From NCBI GenBank assembly GCA_964637235.1, contig CAZWVR010000022.1, forward strand, positions 1 through 28,867: a DNA stretch of 28,867 nucleotides. The letters run 5' to 3'. Below are positions 7,540-16,530 of this stretch, piece after piece (positions within the stretch are counted from its first letter, which is position 1; every line of letters starts with the position of its first letter). Both the position numbers and the translations under genes were made by a program. The DNA is from CAZWVR01 sp964637235. Lineage in GTDB: Bacteria > Bacteroidota > Bacteroidia > Bacteroidales > S143-33. The notes under the pieces are model-generated. The model searched no databases. It was not told where the DNA came from and was given only the letters and a program-made list of their open reading frames with translations.

Positions 7540-8658
7540 CTAATTGATTTTCAATAGATTGTAGTAGATATCAAAATATTCCTGTGCAATTTTTTTATGA
7601 TGAAATTTTTTAATATGTTTTTCTGCTTTTTCTAATAGATTTTTTTTTAGCTGCTCGTCGTTCAGGATTTTGTCAATTGCGGAAGCAATAGATAGATAGT
7701 CGTATGGATTTATAAAAAGTGCTGCATCCGCTGCTGTTTCTTCAAAAACTCCTCCTTGGCTTGTAATAACAGGAATTCCACTTGCCATTGCTTCTATTAT
7801 TGGAATTCCAAATCCCTCATAGAAGGAAGGATATACGAAAATTTGAGCCATTTGATATATAGCAGGGAGATCTTCAAATGCAATATTAGTTATAAAAATA
7901 GGTTTCTTTTTTTTCTTTGAGATGTATTCATTTATTTGTTCTAATCCGTCTTTATGTCTGCCGACTATAACAAGCTCTATATCCTCCTTTTGCAGTGAAT
8001 AAAATGCCTTTATTAGATTTAATACATTTTTACGTTTTTCTACTGTCCCAACAAAAAGTATATATTTTGAAGGCAAGTTATATTTTTCTTTGATTTCTAA
8101 TTTTCTTTTATCCGATATTTTATGAAAAAATATTTCATTACAGGATTGATAAATAATGCTTATTTTTTTTTCTTCGATGTCCAGATATTTTATTATATCC
8201 TTTTTAGTTTGTTTACTTATTGCAATGATTTTATCTGCTATTTTTGTGGCATATTGAATTTTTTTTATATAAATTTTTCTGTCAATAGTTTTATATAGTT
8301 CTGGAAATTTTATGAAAATTAGATCATGAATTGTTAATACTGTTTTTATTTTGTCTTTTTTTATATTAGCAGGGAGTTCGTGGCTTAATCCGTGATATAT
8401 ATCCAGCTGTTTAAATGCTTGGGTATATGGAATTAAAAAAGTTCGCCATAGAGAGTTGAGTTTTATTTTGGGGCTTATTATTTTAATATTTTCTGTTTTT
8501 GGTATATTTACTTTAATGGGGTTATTTTTTCGTGGAGTGAATAGAAAATATTGGTGTTCTGGGAAATATTTAAAAAAGCTAAAAATTAGATTTCTGCTAT
8601 AATTGCCTAATCCGGTTTTATTATAGAAGAATCTTTTTGCATCAAATCCTATTTTCAC
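7540..8658 (-). CDS. Glycosyltransferase family 4 (GT-B fold)
   Basis: About 372 residues. The N-terminal Rossmann half opens with KIGFDAKRFFYNKTGLGNYS, the typical acceptor-domain start with a glycine loop, followed by LTIHDLIFIKFPELY near residues 110-125. The C-terminal nucleotide-sugar half has ILFVGTVEKRKNVLNLIKAF and the EX7E region FYEGFGIPIIEAMASGIPVI. These proteins move a sugar, often mannose, to polysaccharide or lipid-linked acceptors at the inner face of the membrane. The open frame begins with TTG at 8670, but family members usually start M-K-I-G-F-D, so I prefer the GTG at 8658. Neighbours give no operon partner on the same strand, and donor and acceptor are unknown. Confidence 0.88.
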   Translation of the reverse strand: MKIGFDAKRFFYNKTGLGNYSRNLIFSFFKYFPEHQYFLFTPRKNNPIKVNIPKTENIKIISPKIKLNSLWRTFLIPYTQAFKQLDIYHGLSHELPANIKKDKIKTVLTIHDLIFIKFPELYKTIDRKIYIKKIQYATKIADKIIAISKQTKKDIIKYLDIEEKKISIIYQSCNEIFFHKISDKRKLEIKEKYNLPSKYILFVGTVEKRKNVLNLIKAFYSLQKEDIELVIVGRHKDGLEQINEYISKKKKKPIFITNIAFEDLPAIYQMAQIFVYPSFYEGFGIPIIEAMASGIPVITSQGGVFEETAADAALFINPYDYLSIASAIDKILNDEQLKKNLLEKAEKHIKKFHHKKIAQEYFDIYYNLLKIN

Positions 8659-8707
8659 TTTTTTTCGCAATGATATATTTTTATTGCAAATTCACAAAAA
8701 AAAGACT

Positions 8708-9340
8708 ATGGAAATTTATACTTTTAATGTTAATTATTTTAAAGAGAATACATATTTTTTAGTATCTGATAATGAAGGAGTTATAATAGATCCAGGGTTT
8801 CAATATGATTATGAACGGCGTTCTTTTTTGAAATTTATAAAATCTAAAAATATCATTATAAAAGCGATTTTATTAACACATTGTCATATAGATCATATTT
8901 TTGGTATGAATTTTATAAAAGATACTTTTTCATCTCCCATATATGCTCATAAAGCTGAAACTTTTTTATTAAAAACAGCAAAAGATTTGACAAAACTACT
9001 CTATGATATTGATATTGATGAGCCTTATTATCCAGATAAATATATACAAGAAGGTGATATAATTAGTTTTGGGAATAGTAAATTGGAGGTAATTCATACT
9101 CCTGGACATACACCGGGAGGTCTCTCTTTTGTATCTTATTCTGACAAGGTCCTTTTTACAGGTGATACTTTATTTTTTGAAACTATTGGACGAACAGATC
9201 TTCCCAATAGTTCTTTTGACGATATTTATAATAGTATTCATAATAAACTGTTTAAACTACCTGACGATTTTATTGTGTATCCTGGTCATGGTAAGCCTAC
9301 TACGATAGGTCATGAAAAGCGAAATAATCCGTTTTTATAA
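8708..9340 (+). CDS. MBL-fold metallo-hydrolase (glyoxalase II-like)
   Basis: 210 residues from the ATG at 8708. That start gives MEIYTFNVNYFKENTYFLVS, the usual family N-terminus; an ATG at 8684 would add eight residues. Metal ligands are present: HCHIDH (H58, H60, D62, H63), H134 in TPGHTPGG, D153 in FTGDTLF and H194 in VYPGHG. This is the short glyoxalase II-type or thioester-hydrolase group; it lacks the long C-terminal substrate domain of true glyoxalase II. The substrate is uncertain. Its stop abuts the stop of the convergent radical SAM gene with no base between. Confidence 0.88.
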   Translation: MEIYTFNVNYFKENTYFLVSDNEGVIIDPGFQYDYERRSFLKFIKSKNIIIKAILLTHCHIDHIFGMNFIKDTFSSPIYAHKAETFLLKTAKDLTKLLYDIDIDEPYYPDKYIQEGDIISFGNSKLEVIHTPGHTPGGLSFVSYSDKVLFTGDTLFFETIGRTDLPNSSFDDIYNSIHNKLFKLPDDFIVYPGHGKPTTIGHEKRNNPFL

Positions 9341-10336
9341 TTATTCTGTGCAATTTCTACATATATCTATTTTACTGCGGTTTTTAAGCACTTGTTTAGC
9401 GAATTTTTTGAATTTATCATTTCGTAATAGGTTCTTTAAATTTTCGGAATTTACATATCCAAAATAATATTTGGCATTTTTATCAAAACAGCAAGGTAGA
9501 AGCTTCCCGTCCCAAGTAATCACTGCGGAATTCCATAGGCGCCAGCATCTATTTTTAATTTTTTTTCTCCTTTGCCATACGCCATTTATTTTTTTGTATC
9601 TATTATATTTTTGATTTTTGGGTAATAAATATGCATATTTTTTAAAGTCGTATATCTGCATTGATTTTATTTTAAAATTATCAACCCCTAATTGATAGAC
9701 AAATTTTTGTAGTTTTTTTATTTCGTGTTCATTGGTTGACATTAGCAGGGTTTGCACTTCTATGAATGGATTTGTGCGATTTAGTTTTTTCTTTGCGTTA
9801 ACTAAATTTTTAATACCATTTATTACAGTTTGGATATTGCCGTTTTTTCTATATATTTGATAAGTTTGTTGAGTTAGTCCATCAAGTGAGATAATAATAT
9901 AATCTAAACCTGAAAGAACTATTTTTTTGGCATTTTTTTCTGAAAGAAAATGTCCATTTGTAGCGGTTGCTGTAAATATATGTTTTTTGTGAGCATATTC
10001 AATCATTTTAGGTAATAGAGGATTTAGAAATGGTTCGCCTTGAAAATATAGGAAGCAGTTGAGCAGATATTGATGTGTTTGATCTATAATTCTTTTAAAG
10101 GTTTTAAAATTCATATTGCCTTTTTTTCTGGACAGAGTTCCATTTCCTACTGGGCATTGGGGGCAGTTTAGATTACAGTAATTGGAAATTTCAACTGAGA
10201 TAGAATATGGCATTCCCCAGCGGTATGTTTTTTTTAAAATTACAGATATCCAATACGATAAAAAAATTTTTATAAAGTTCAAAATTTTCTTAATTGATAT
10301 TTTTTTAATAAAAAGGAATATTAACTTTGCTTTCAT
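9341..10336 (-). CDS. Radical SAM/SPASM domain protein
   Basis: 331 residues. An N-terminal hydrophobic-basic segment (about 1-40) precedes the radical SAM core, whose CNLNCPQC motif (C54, C58, C61) binds the SAM-cleaving 4Fe-4S cluster. YFQGEPFLNP (97-106) is the GGE-like SAM-binding block, followed by ATNGHFLSE. A C-terminal SPASM-type cysteine set (C264, C282, C283, C326, C329) would carry an auxiliary cluster. Proteins of this kind with the WGMPYSISVEIS-like lead are common near polysaccharide genes in Bacteroidota, but their reaction is unknown to me. It lies in a small group with a GT4 enzyme, which may hint at glycan or peptide modification. No precursor peptide is visible nearby. Confidence 0.85.
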   Translation of the reverse strand: MKAKLIFLFIKKISIKKILNFIKIFLSYWISVILKKTYRWGMPYSISVEISNYCNLNCPQCPVGNGTLSRKKGNMNFKTFKRIIDQTHQYLLNCFLYFQGEPFLNPLLPKMIEYAHKKHIFTATATNGHFLSEKNAKKIVLSGLDYIIISLDGLTQQTYQIYRKNGNIQTVINGIKNLVNAKKKLNRTNPFIEVQTLLMSTNEHEIKKLQKFVYQLGVDNFKIKSMQIYDFKKYAYLLPKNQKYNRYKKINGVWQRRKKIKNRCWRLWNSAVITWDGKLLPCCFDKNAKYYFGYVNSENLKNLLRNDKFKKFAKQVLKNRSKIDICRNCTE

Positions 10337-10355
10337 ACAAAGAAAATTAAATTTT
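10326..10355 (+). promoter_or_regulatory. Probable dxs promoter (TTTG - 18 - TAAATTTT)
   Basis: TTTG at 10326-10329 and TAAATTTT at 10348-10355 are separated by 18 bases. The -7 box differs from TAnnTTTG only at the last base. It ends 22 bases before the dxs ATG, and the TTTG lies within the first codons of the divergent radical SAM gene. Confidence 0.45.
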
Positions 10356-10377
10356 TAAAGCTCAAAATATCACAAAG

Positions 10378-12324
10378 ATGGAAAAATATCCTTTGCTTTC
10401 AAAGATTAAATATCCTTCTGATTATAAAAAATTTAATTTTAAGCAGTTGGAGCAACTTTCTTCTGAATTACGCCAATTCATTATAGAAAGTATTTCTCAA
10501 ACTCCGGGACATTTTGGAGGTAGTCTTGGAGTAGTAGAACTTACAGTGGCTTTACATTATGTTTTTGATACTCCTTACGATAAGATTGTTTGGGATGTGG
10601 GACATCAAGCCTATGGACATAAGATATTGACAGGTAGGAGAGAAAATTTTCATACTCTTAGACAATTAAATGGTATTAGTGGTTTCCCCTCTATTTTTGA
10701 GAGTGAATATGACGCATTTGGAGTAGGGCATTCATCTACATCTATTTCTGCGGGTTTAGGTATGGCAATAGCTTCTAAATTAAAAGGTGAAAATAGAAAC
10801 ATTGTAGTTGTAATTGGTGATGGTGCTATGACGGCAGGTTTAGCTTATGAAGGCTTGAATAATGTAGGCATTTCAAATGCAAATATTTTGATTATACTTA
10901 ATGATAATAATATGGCTATATCGCCTAATGTTGGTGCTTTCAGTAAATATTTAACTAATTTTACTACTTCAAAGACTTATAACAAAATAAAGGAGGAAGT
11001 ATGGAATTTATTGGGCAAAATTAAAAAAGTGGGACCTGAAATGCGTCGTTTGATTCAGAAAATTGAGACAGGCATAAAAAGTACCCTTTTATGTGATAGT
11101 AATTATTTTGAAAGTTTAAATTTACGTTATTTTGGTCCAGTAGATGGTCATAATGTTGTAGAACTTGTAAAAATTTTAAATGAATTGAAGAAATTACCGG
11201 GTCCGAAGTTATTGCATATAAAAACTATAAAGGGTAAAGGTTTCAAGCCTGCGGAAGAACAACAAGATAAATGGCATGCTACAAGTGCTAAATTTGATAT
11301 AAAAACTGGTAAAGTTATTGGTATAGATAGTACAAAAAAACAACCTCCAAAGTTTCAAGAGGTTTTTGGACATACTATTGTTGAATTAGCAGAGAAAAAT
11401 GATAAAATTATAGGTATAACACCTGCAATGCCTTTGGGCAGTTCTTTGAAGATTATGATGGACAAAATGCCTGATAGAGCTTTTGATGTGGGTATAGCTG
11501 AACAACATGCAGTTACTTTTGCTGCTGGATTAGCAGTTTCTGGTATGATACCATATTGTACAATATATTCTACATTTTTGCAACGGGCATACGATCAAGT
11601 AATTCATGATGTTGCTATTCAGAATTTACATGTTGTTTTTTGTGTAGATAGAGGTGGCTTAGTAGGGGCTGATGGAGCTACTCATCATGGTGTTTTTGAT
11701 TTAAGTTTCCTTCGTGCGGTTCCCAATTTAGTGATTTCTGCTCCTATGGACGAAGTTGATATGCGTAATTTAATGTATACAGCACAATTGGAGAAAAATA
11801 AGTTTCCTTTTGTTATTAGGTATCCAAGAGGTAGAGGACGTAATATTAACTGGCGTCAGCCATTTAGAGAGATAACTATTGGTAAGGGGCGTGTTATAAA
11901 GCAGGGTGAACACGTAGCTATATTATCCATAGGAGCCATCGGTATGCAAGTAAAAGATGCTACGGAGTTATTGGAAACAGAGGGTATTAATGTTGCTCAT
12001 TATGATATGCGCTTTCTGAAACCTCTTGATGAACAATTACTTCATGAAATATTTTTAAAATTTGATAAGATAATTACCGTTGAGGATAATACTGTAATAG
12101 GTGGCTTAGGTTCTGCTGTTTTAGAGTTTGCTATGGATAATGGTTATAGGCATCATATTATTAAACGTTTAGGTGTTCCAGATAAATTTATAGATCATGG
12201 TAAACCGCAGGAATTATATGAAATTTGCGGTATTGACGCAAAAAGTATTGCTAATAAGGTTAAGGAGTTGCTGAATAATGAGGCTATTGTGAAGAAAAAT
12301 ATAAAAATAATGCGAGAAGTGTAA
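10378..12324 (+). CDS. dxs: 1-deoxy-D-xylulose-5-phosphate synthase
   Basis: 648 residues, near the usual 620-640. The first transketolase-like domain has PGHFGGSLGVVELTVALHYV (43-62), DVGHQAYGHKI, and the thiamine diphosphate site GDGAMTAG (147-154) with NDNNMAI (175-181). The pyrimidine-binding domain has FDVGIAEQHAVTFAAGLAVS with the catalytic Glu, and DRGGLVGADGATHHGVFDLS. A C-terminal transketolase domain follows. The enzyme joins pyruvate and glyceraldehyde 3-phosphate to make DXP, the entry to the MEP isoprenoid pathway and a precursor for thiamine and pyridoxal phosphate. It starts a plus-strand gene run; the following gene begins 29 bases later. All expected active-site blocks are intact. 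Confidence 0.97.
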   Translation: MEKYPLLSKIKYPSDYKKFNFKQLEQLSSELRQFIIESISQTPGHFGGSLGVVELTVALHYVFDTPYDKIVWDVGHQAYGHKILTGRRENFHTLRQLNGISGFPSIFESEYDAFGVGHSSTSISAGLGMAIASKLKGENRNIVVVIGDGAMTAGLAYEGLNNVGISNANILIILNDNNMAISPNVGAFSKYLTNFTTSKTYNKIKEEVWNLLGKIKKVGPEMRRLIQKIETGIKSTLLCDSNYFESLNLRYFGPVDGHNVVELVKILNELKKLPGPKLLHIKTIKGKGFKPAEEQQDKWHATSAKFDIKTGKVIGIDSTKKQPPKFQEVFGHTIVELAEKNDKIIGITPAMPLGSSLKIMMDKMPDRAFDVGIAEQHAVTFAAGLAVSGMIPYCTIYSTFLQRAYDQVIHDVAIQNLHVVFCVDRGGLVGADGATHHGVFDLSFLRAVPNLVISAPMDEVDMRNLMYTAQLEKNKFPFVIRYPRGRGRNINWRQPFREITIGKGRVIKQGEHVAILSIGAIGMQVKDATELLETEGINVAHYDMRFLKPLDEQLLHEIFLKFDKIITVEDNTVIGGLGSAVLEFAMDNGYRHHIIKRLGVPDKFIDHGKPQELYEICGIDAKSIANKVKELLNNEAIVKKNIKIMREV

Positions 12325-12353
12325 TTGTTTATCAATAAATTAAATCTAAAAAA

Positions 12354-12788
12354 ATGAAAGTAAATTTATTTATTCTATGTGCCGTTTTTGTAAGTTTTTC
12401 ACTTAATGCTCAAATTTATTCTATATCAGATATTTATAATCAGACGCCTGAATATATCAATTTGATTGAAAATAAATATCATAATCAAATTATTCGTTTG
12501 GAGTATGATATTACCACAGGTGTTTCGTCAACATATAGATATTTAGCTAAGGATAATGTTTATGGGATAATGGCCATTGGTGATAAAAGTAAAATTATAG
12601 ATTTGGATTTGGCAATTTTTCAAAATAAAAATGGAAACTGGATTAAAGTTGTAGAAGATACTACTACGGAGGGCTTGGCAGTATTAAATTTTACCCCTTC
12701 AATAAGTGATATATATAAGATGGAAATCTATGCTAAATTTAGGGCTGGGGTACAATATGGCTTTTATTCTTTAATGATATTTAGATAA
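12354..12788 (+). CDS. Exported protein of unknown function, PPC-like beta domain
   Basis: 144 residues with a clear signal peptide (MKVNLFILCAVFVSFSLNAQ, cleavage about residue 19). The mature part has a GDKSKIIDLDLAIFQNKNGN segment followed by LNFTPSISDIYKMEIYAKF and GFYSLMIF. This order, a 'state of the component, then Y-x-hydrophobic, then Y-x-L' beta pattern, is reminiscent of prepeptidase C-terminal (PPC) jelly-roll domains; that is a weak fold inference. It sits between dxs (29 bases) and a radical SAM gene (9 bases), so it is probably co-transcribed with both, without any obvious functional link. I do not recognise a named family. Confidence 0.65.
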   Translation: MKVNLFILCAVFVSFSLNAQIYSISDIYNQTPEYINLIENKYHNQIIRLEYDITTGVSSTYRYLAKDNVYGIMAIGDKSKIIDLDLAIFQNKNGNWIKVVEDTTTEGLAVLNFTPSISDIYKMEIYAKFRAGVQYGFYSLMIFR

Positions 12789-12797
12789 TTATGTGAT

Positions 12798-13733
12798 ATG
12801 TTGGTTTTTGGTCCTGTTCCTTCTCGGCGTTTAGGTAGAAGTTTAGGCATTAATAATATTCCTTATAAGTATTGCTCTTATGCCTGTTTGTATTGTCAAT
12901 TAGGTGCAAAAACTAATCTTACATTGCACAGGAGGGCTTTTTATAAGCCTGAGGATATAGTTGAGGAGGTAGCCCGTAGACTTGAAAAATTAAAGCAAAC
13001 TAATGAGACAGTAGATTATATTTCCATAGTACCTGATGGAGAACCTACCCTTGATAAAAATTTAGGTATTCTTATTGACAAATTAAAAGTCTTTGGGTTA
13101 AGAGTTGCCGTAATTACCAATGCTTCATTATTATATTTGCCCGAAGTACGGCAAGATTTATTGGCGGCTGATTGGATATCTATAAAAATTGATACTGTAA
13201 ACTTTGATGTATGGAAAAAATTGAATCGCCCCCATCATGAACTTAATTTTGATACTTTTTTAGAGGGCATTTTGGCTTTTTCCGAAGAATATAAAAATAC
13301 TTTGACAACTGAGACAATGTTGGTGAATGCTATAAATGATTTTGAAGATAATCTTTGCAAAACTTCTATGTTTATTTCTCAATTAAATCCTTCTGTTGCT
13401 TATATTGCTGCACCGATAAGACCTCCTGCTTTTCAGTGGGTTAAGAAGCCTAATATTGAGAAAATTACAGAAGCTTATAATATTTTTTCGGAATATATTG
13501 AGAGAGTGGAATTGATTATTAAACCAGAGGGGAACGAATTTGTTTTAACAGATGATTTTCAGAACGATTTACTTTCTATTATTTCTGTCCATCCTATTTC
13601 AGAAGAGAGTTTAAAAAAATTACTAAATAAGTATAATAAAGATTTTTCAGCAGTAGAAAGACTAATAAATTCTAAGTTGGTAAAAATTGTTGATTATCAG
13701 GGGAAAAATTTTTTTATTCGCAATTTTTATTGA
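12798..13733 (+). CDS. Radical SAM protein, COG0731 (wyosine-synthase-like) family
   Basis: 311 residues. The start LVFGPVPSRRLGRSLGINNI is the hallmark of COG0731, followed by the radical SAM cluster motif C26-SYA-C30-LY-C33 and the SAM-binding EPTL block in VPDGEPTLDKN. The C-terminal 60 residues look like a small winged-helix or helical domain (SVHPISEESLKKLLNKYNKD, then AVERLINSKLV). Archaeal relatives include TYW1, which makes wyosine in tRNA-Phe, but bacterial members of this short group are not known to do so and their substrate is unsettled. It starts 9 bases after the exported protein, so it is in the same transcript. Confidence 0.85.
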   Translation: MLVFGPVPSRRLGRSLGINNIPYKYCSYACLYCQLGAKTNLTLHRRAFYKPEDIVEEVARRLEKLKQTNETVDYISIVPDGEPTLDKNLGILIDKLKVFGLRVAVITNASLLYLPEVRQDLLAADWISIKIDTVNFDVWKKLNRPHHELNFDTFLEGILAFSEEYKNTLTTETMLVNAINDFEDNLCKTSMFISQLNPSVAYIAAPIRPPAFQWVKKPNIEKITEAYNIFSEYIERVELIIKPEGNEFVLTDDFQNDLLSIISVHPISEESLKKLLNKYNKDFSAVERLINSKLVKIVDYQGKNFFIRNFY

Positions 13734-13764
13734 TAAAAAATAAAATCTTTGTAAGAATTTTATT

Positions 13765-13772
13765 TAAATTTG
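13765..13772 (+). promoter_or_regulatory. -7 box upstream of the MBOAT gene
   Basis: TAAATTTG, an exact TAnnTTTG match, ends 19 bases before the ATG at 13792. The nearest TTTG (13748-13751) is only 13 bases away, shorter than usual, so the -33 element is doubtful. Confidence 0.45.
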
Positions 13773-13791
13773 AAGGCTTAATTTTAAAGAG

Positions 13792-15429
13792 ATGACTTTT
13801 TGGCAAAATCTTGCGGAAGTATTTAAATATCATCAGGATGCCCCTATGCTTTTTAATAGCGGCGAGTTTATGTTTCTTTATACCGCATTTATTATAATTT
13901 ATACGATAATATATCGCCGCAAATTTTGGATGTCTGTATATGTTATTTTATTTAGTCTATTTTTCTATTATAAGTCCAGTGGTTGGTATTTTTTCCTGCT
14001 AATTTTGACTTCAATAACAGATTTTACTTTTGCTTTACTGCTTGATAAGGCTAAAAAGAAATCATGGCGAGTATTTTGGATGATTTTGGGCGTTGTACCC
14101 AGTTTAGGTTTATTAGCATATTTTAAATATACGAATTTCCTTTTATTTAATTGGTCTTTAATAGTTCATAAGAATTTTCAACCTTTAGATATTTTTTTAC
14201 CGGTTGGTATCTCATTTTATACTTTTCAATCTGTTAGTTATGTAATAGATGTTTATAAGAAAACTTTGAAACCCACGCGAAATATATTGGATTATGCATT
14301 TTTCTTATCTTTTTTTCCTCAATTAGTAGCAGGTCCTATTGTTAAGGCACATCATTTTTTACCACAATTGGAAAAGACGCCATCAGTTAGTAAAGAGCAG
14401 GTTTATAGTGGTATTTGGCTTATTATGGTTGGAGTTATAAAAAAAGCAGTATTTGCCGATTATATAGCTTTGTATAATGATATAGTTTTTGCTAATCCTT
14501 TTGCACATAATGGTTTTGAGAATTTGATGGCTATTTTGGGATATACTTTACAAATATATTTAGATTTTTCAGGGTATTCAGATATGGCGATAGGCTTAGG
14601 TAGAATAATGGGCTATGACTTAGGTATAAATTTTAATTTACCTTATAAAGCCAGAGATATAACTAATTTTTGGCGTCGTTGGCATATTTCTTTATCTACA
14701 TGGCTTAGGGACTATGTCTATATTCCTTTGGGAGGTAATAGAAGAGGGAAAGTTAAAATGTATCGGAATCTAATGATTACTATGCTGGTTGGAGGATTAT
14801 GGCATGGAGCCCATTGGAAATTTGTTTTTTGGGGGGGATTGCATGGAATTGGTTTAGCAATTCATAAAATGTATATGAACTTTTTGAAAAAAATTAAAGA
14901 TTTAGAATTCATAAATAAGTTGAAAAAAGTAAAATGGAAAAATTTTTTGCATAATCTACATAAAAAACAAGCTATTGATAAAATTCAGTCCTCTTTGATA
15001 TATAAATTATTATCATGGTTATTGACCTTTATTTTTGTGATTTTTCTTTGGATATTTTTTAGGGCTACTGATGTGCAGAAAGTAAAAAATGTAGTAAAAA
15101 TAGATCCTAAAACACATCAAACCTACGAGGTCGTACAAAAGCATAAAGTTAATGCTTTTAATGTATCGTTTTGGATGGCAAAACGTGTTTTGACAGATTT
15201 TGATATTCATTTTGCTAAGGTTTTCTGGAAAGCCAGAAATTTATGGGTAGTTTTGGTTATTTTGGGATTTTTATTGCATTTTATTCCAGATAAAGTAAAT
15301 GCGAAAATATTAGATTGGTATATAAAATCGCCATATATTTTGAAAGTTTTAATCTTTATAATAGTGGTTCAGTTGGTGATACAGTTCAAAAATTCGGATG
15401 TCCAGCCATTTATTTATTTTCAATTTTAA
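13792..15429 (+). CDS. MBOAT-family membrane O-acyltransferase (AlgI/PatA-like)
   Basis: 545 residues with about ten membrane helices. Signature blocks are FLPVGISFYTFQSVSYVIDV near 140-160, FFPQLVAGPIVKAHHF, YTLQIYLDFSGYSDMAIGLG, NFWRRWHISLSTWLRDYVYI and GGLWHGAHWKFVFWGGLHG, with the catalytic His at residue 338. AlgI-type members move acetyl groups across the inner membrane onto exopolysaccharide or peptidoglycan. A basic, lysine-rich loop at about 360-400 and another soluble stretch near 425-450 interrupt the C-terminal helices. Such enzymes often sit next to an AlgJ/SGNH-type partner; none is found here, and the next gene is lpxK 27 bases on. The acceptor is unknown. Confidence 0.92.
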   Translation: MTFWQNLAEVFKYHQDAPMLFNSGEFMFLYTAFIIIYTIIYRRKFWMSVYVILFSLFFYYKSSGWYFFLLILTSITDFTFALLLDKAKKKSWRVFWMILGVVPSLGLLAYFKYTNFLLFNWSLIVHKNFQPLDIFLPVGISFYTFQSVSYVIDVYKKTLKPTRNILDYAFFLSFFPQLVAGPIVKAHHFLPQLEKTPSVSKEQVYSGIWLIMVGVIKKAVFADYIALYNDIVFANPFAHNGFENLMAILGYTLQIYLDFSGYSDMAIGLGRIMGYDLGINFNLPYKARDITNFWRRWHISLSTWLRDYVYIPLGGNRRGKVKMYRNLMITMLVGGLWHGAHWKFVFWGGLHGIGLAIHKMYMNFLKKIKDLEFINKLKKVKWKNFLHNLHKKQAIDKIQSSLIYKLLSWLLTFIFVIFLWIFFRATDVQKVKNVVKIDPKTHQTYEVVQKHKVNAFNVSFWMAKRVLTDFDIHFAKVFWKARNLWVVLVILGFLLHFIPDKVNAKILDWYIKSPYILKVLIFIIVVQLVIQFKNSDVQPFIYFQF

Positions 15430-15456
15430 CTGTGAAAACCCAGAGCAATTATAGAG

Positions 15457-16530
15457 ATGAAATATAATTATCTGTTGTATCCCTTTGCTTTTTTATATGC
15501 AAGCGGCATTTGTATAAGAAATTTTTTATATGATTTAAGTATTTTAAAATCTGTAAGTTTTTCTAAACCTATTACTATTGGAATAGGGAATATAACGGTT
15601 GGAGGTACTGGAAAAACTCCAATGTCTGAATATCTGATTGAGTTATTAAGAGAGGAATTTAATGTAGGCTTTCTCAGTAGAGGATATGGGCGTCATACCC
15701 GAGGATTTCGTATAGTTAAACCTTATTCCGAAGCATATGAAGTCGGTGATGAGCCTTTACAAATCGCTAAAAAATATCCTGACATATTTATTGCTGTGTC
15801 TGAGAATAGAGTAGAGGGTATTAAAAAACTTATAGCTTTCAGAGAACTTGATGTTGTAGTATTAGATGATGTATTTCAGCATAGAAGAATAAACCCTACT
15901 GTAAATATTTTATTAACATCTTATAATCGTTTATTTTTTAAAGATAAATTTTTGCCAGTAGGTCGTCTTAGAGATTGTAAAAAACAATATAAACGAGCTG
16001 ATATAATTATTATTACTAAATCTCCTTCCAATTTAACCAAAACTCAGGCGCAAGCAATTATTGATGAATTAAAACCTTATGATTATCAATATGTTCATTT
16101 CACTACAATAGCGTATGAGAAACCTCAAAATTTTGAGGGCAGACTAATAGATATAAAAGACTTAGCAGATTATCATACATTGCTGATTACTGGTATAGCC
16201 GATAGTCATAATTTGGTAGATTTTTTGTATAAGAAAACAAATTTAGTTCATCATTTTAAATTTGCTGATCATCATTTTTATAATGAAAATGATATTCAAA
16301 ACATCCTGGAAGTATATGAGAATATAAAAGCAGAGAAAAAGATAATTTTAACGACAGAAAAAGATTTTGTAAAGCTAAATAGTTTAAAAATTTCATATAA
16401 GCTGAAACAAAATATTTATTTTTTACCAATAAAAGTGAAATTTTTATTTAATTTGCACACAATATTTAACCGTCAAATTAAAAGCTATGTTAGAAAAAAT
16501 TCAACAAACAGTTTCTTATTTACAGGGTAA
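15457..16530 (+). CDS. lpxK: Tetraacyldisaccharide 4'-kinase (lipid A)
   Basis: 357 residues. It has an N-terminal membrane-associating segment (YNYLLYPFAFLYASGICIRN), a Walker A GNITVGGTGKTP at residues 44-55, GFLSRGYGR, GDEPLQIAKKYP, and the Walker B-like VLDDVFQHRR with the catalytic Asp pair. LpxK phosphorylates the 4' position of the lipid A disaccharide on the inner face of the cytoplasmic membrane, so the organism makes lipopolysaccharide. Its last 44 bases overlap the start of pnp in another frame. I recall lpxK followed by pnp in Bacteroides, which supports both starts. It is 27 bases after the MBOAT gene and probably in the same transcript. Confidence 0.96.
   Translation: MKYNYLLYPFAFLYASGICIRNFLYDLSILKSVSFSKPITIGIGNITVGGTGKTPMSEYLIELLREEFNVGFLSRGYGRHTRGFRIVKPYSEAYEVGDEPLQIAKKYPDIFIAVSENRVEGIKKLIAFRELDVVVLDDVFQHRRINPTVNILLTSYNRLFFKDKFLPVGRLRDCKKQYKRADIIIITKSPSNLTKTQAQAIIDELKPYDYQYVHFTTIAYEKPQNFEGRLIDIKDLADYHTLLITGIADSHNLVDFLYKKTNLVHHFKFADHHFYNENDIQNILEVYENIKAEKKIILTTEKDFVKLNSLKISYKLKQNIYFLPIKVKFLFNLHTIFNRQIKSYVRKNSTNSFLFTG

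Noticed and set aside
9341..10336. RiPP maturase with a precursor peptide
   Set aside because: No short peptide gene, exporter or protease lies beside the SPASM protein; the nearest genes are a GT4 enzyme, an MBL-fold hydrolase and dxs.
15019..15210. Open frame on the minus strand within the MBOAT gene
   Set aside because: It lies wholly antisense to a well-supported membrane protein gene and has no recognisable domain.
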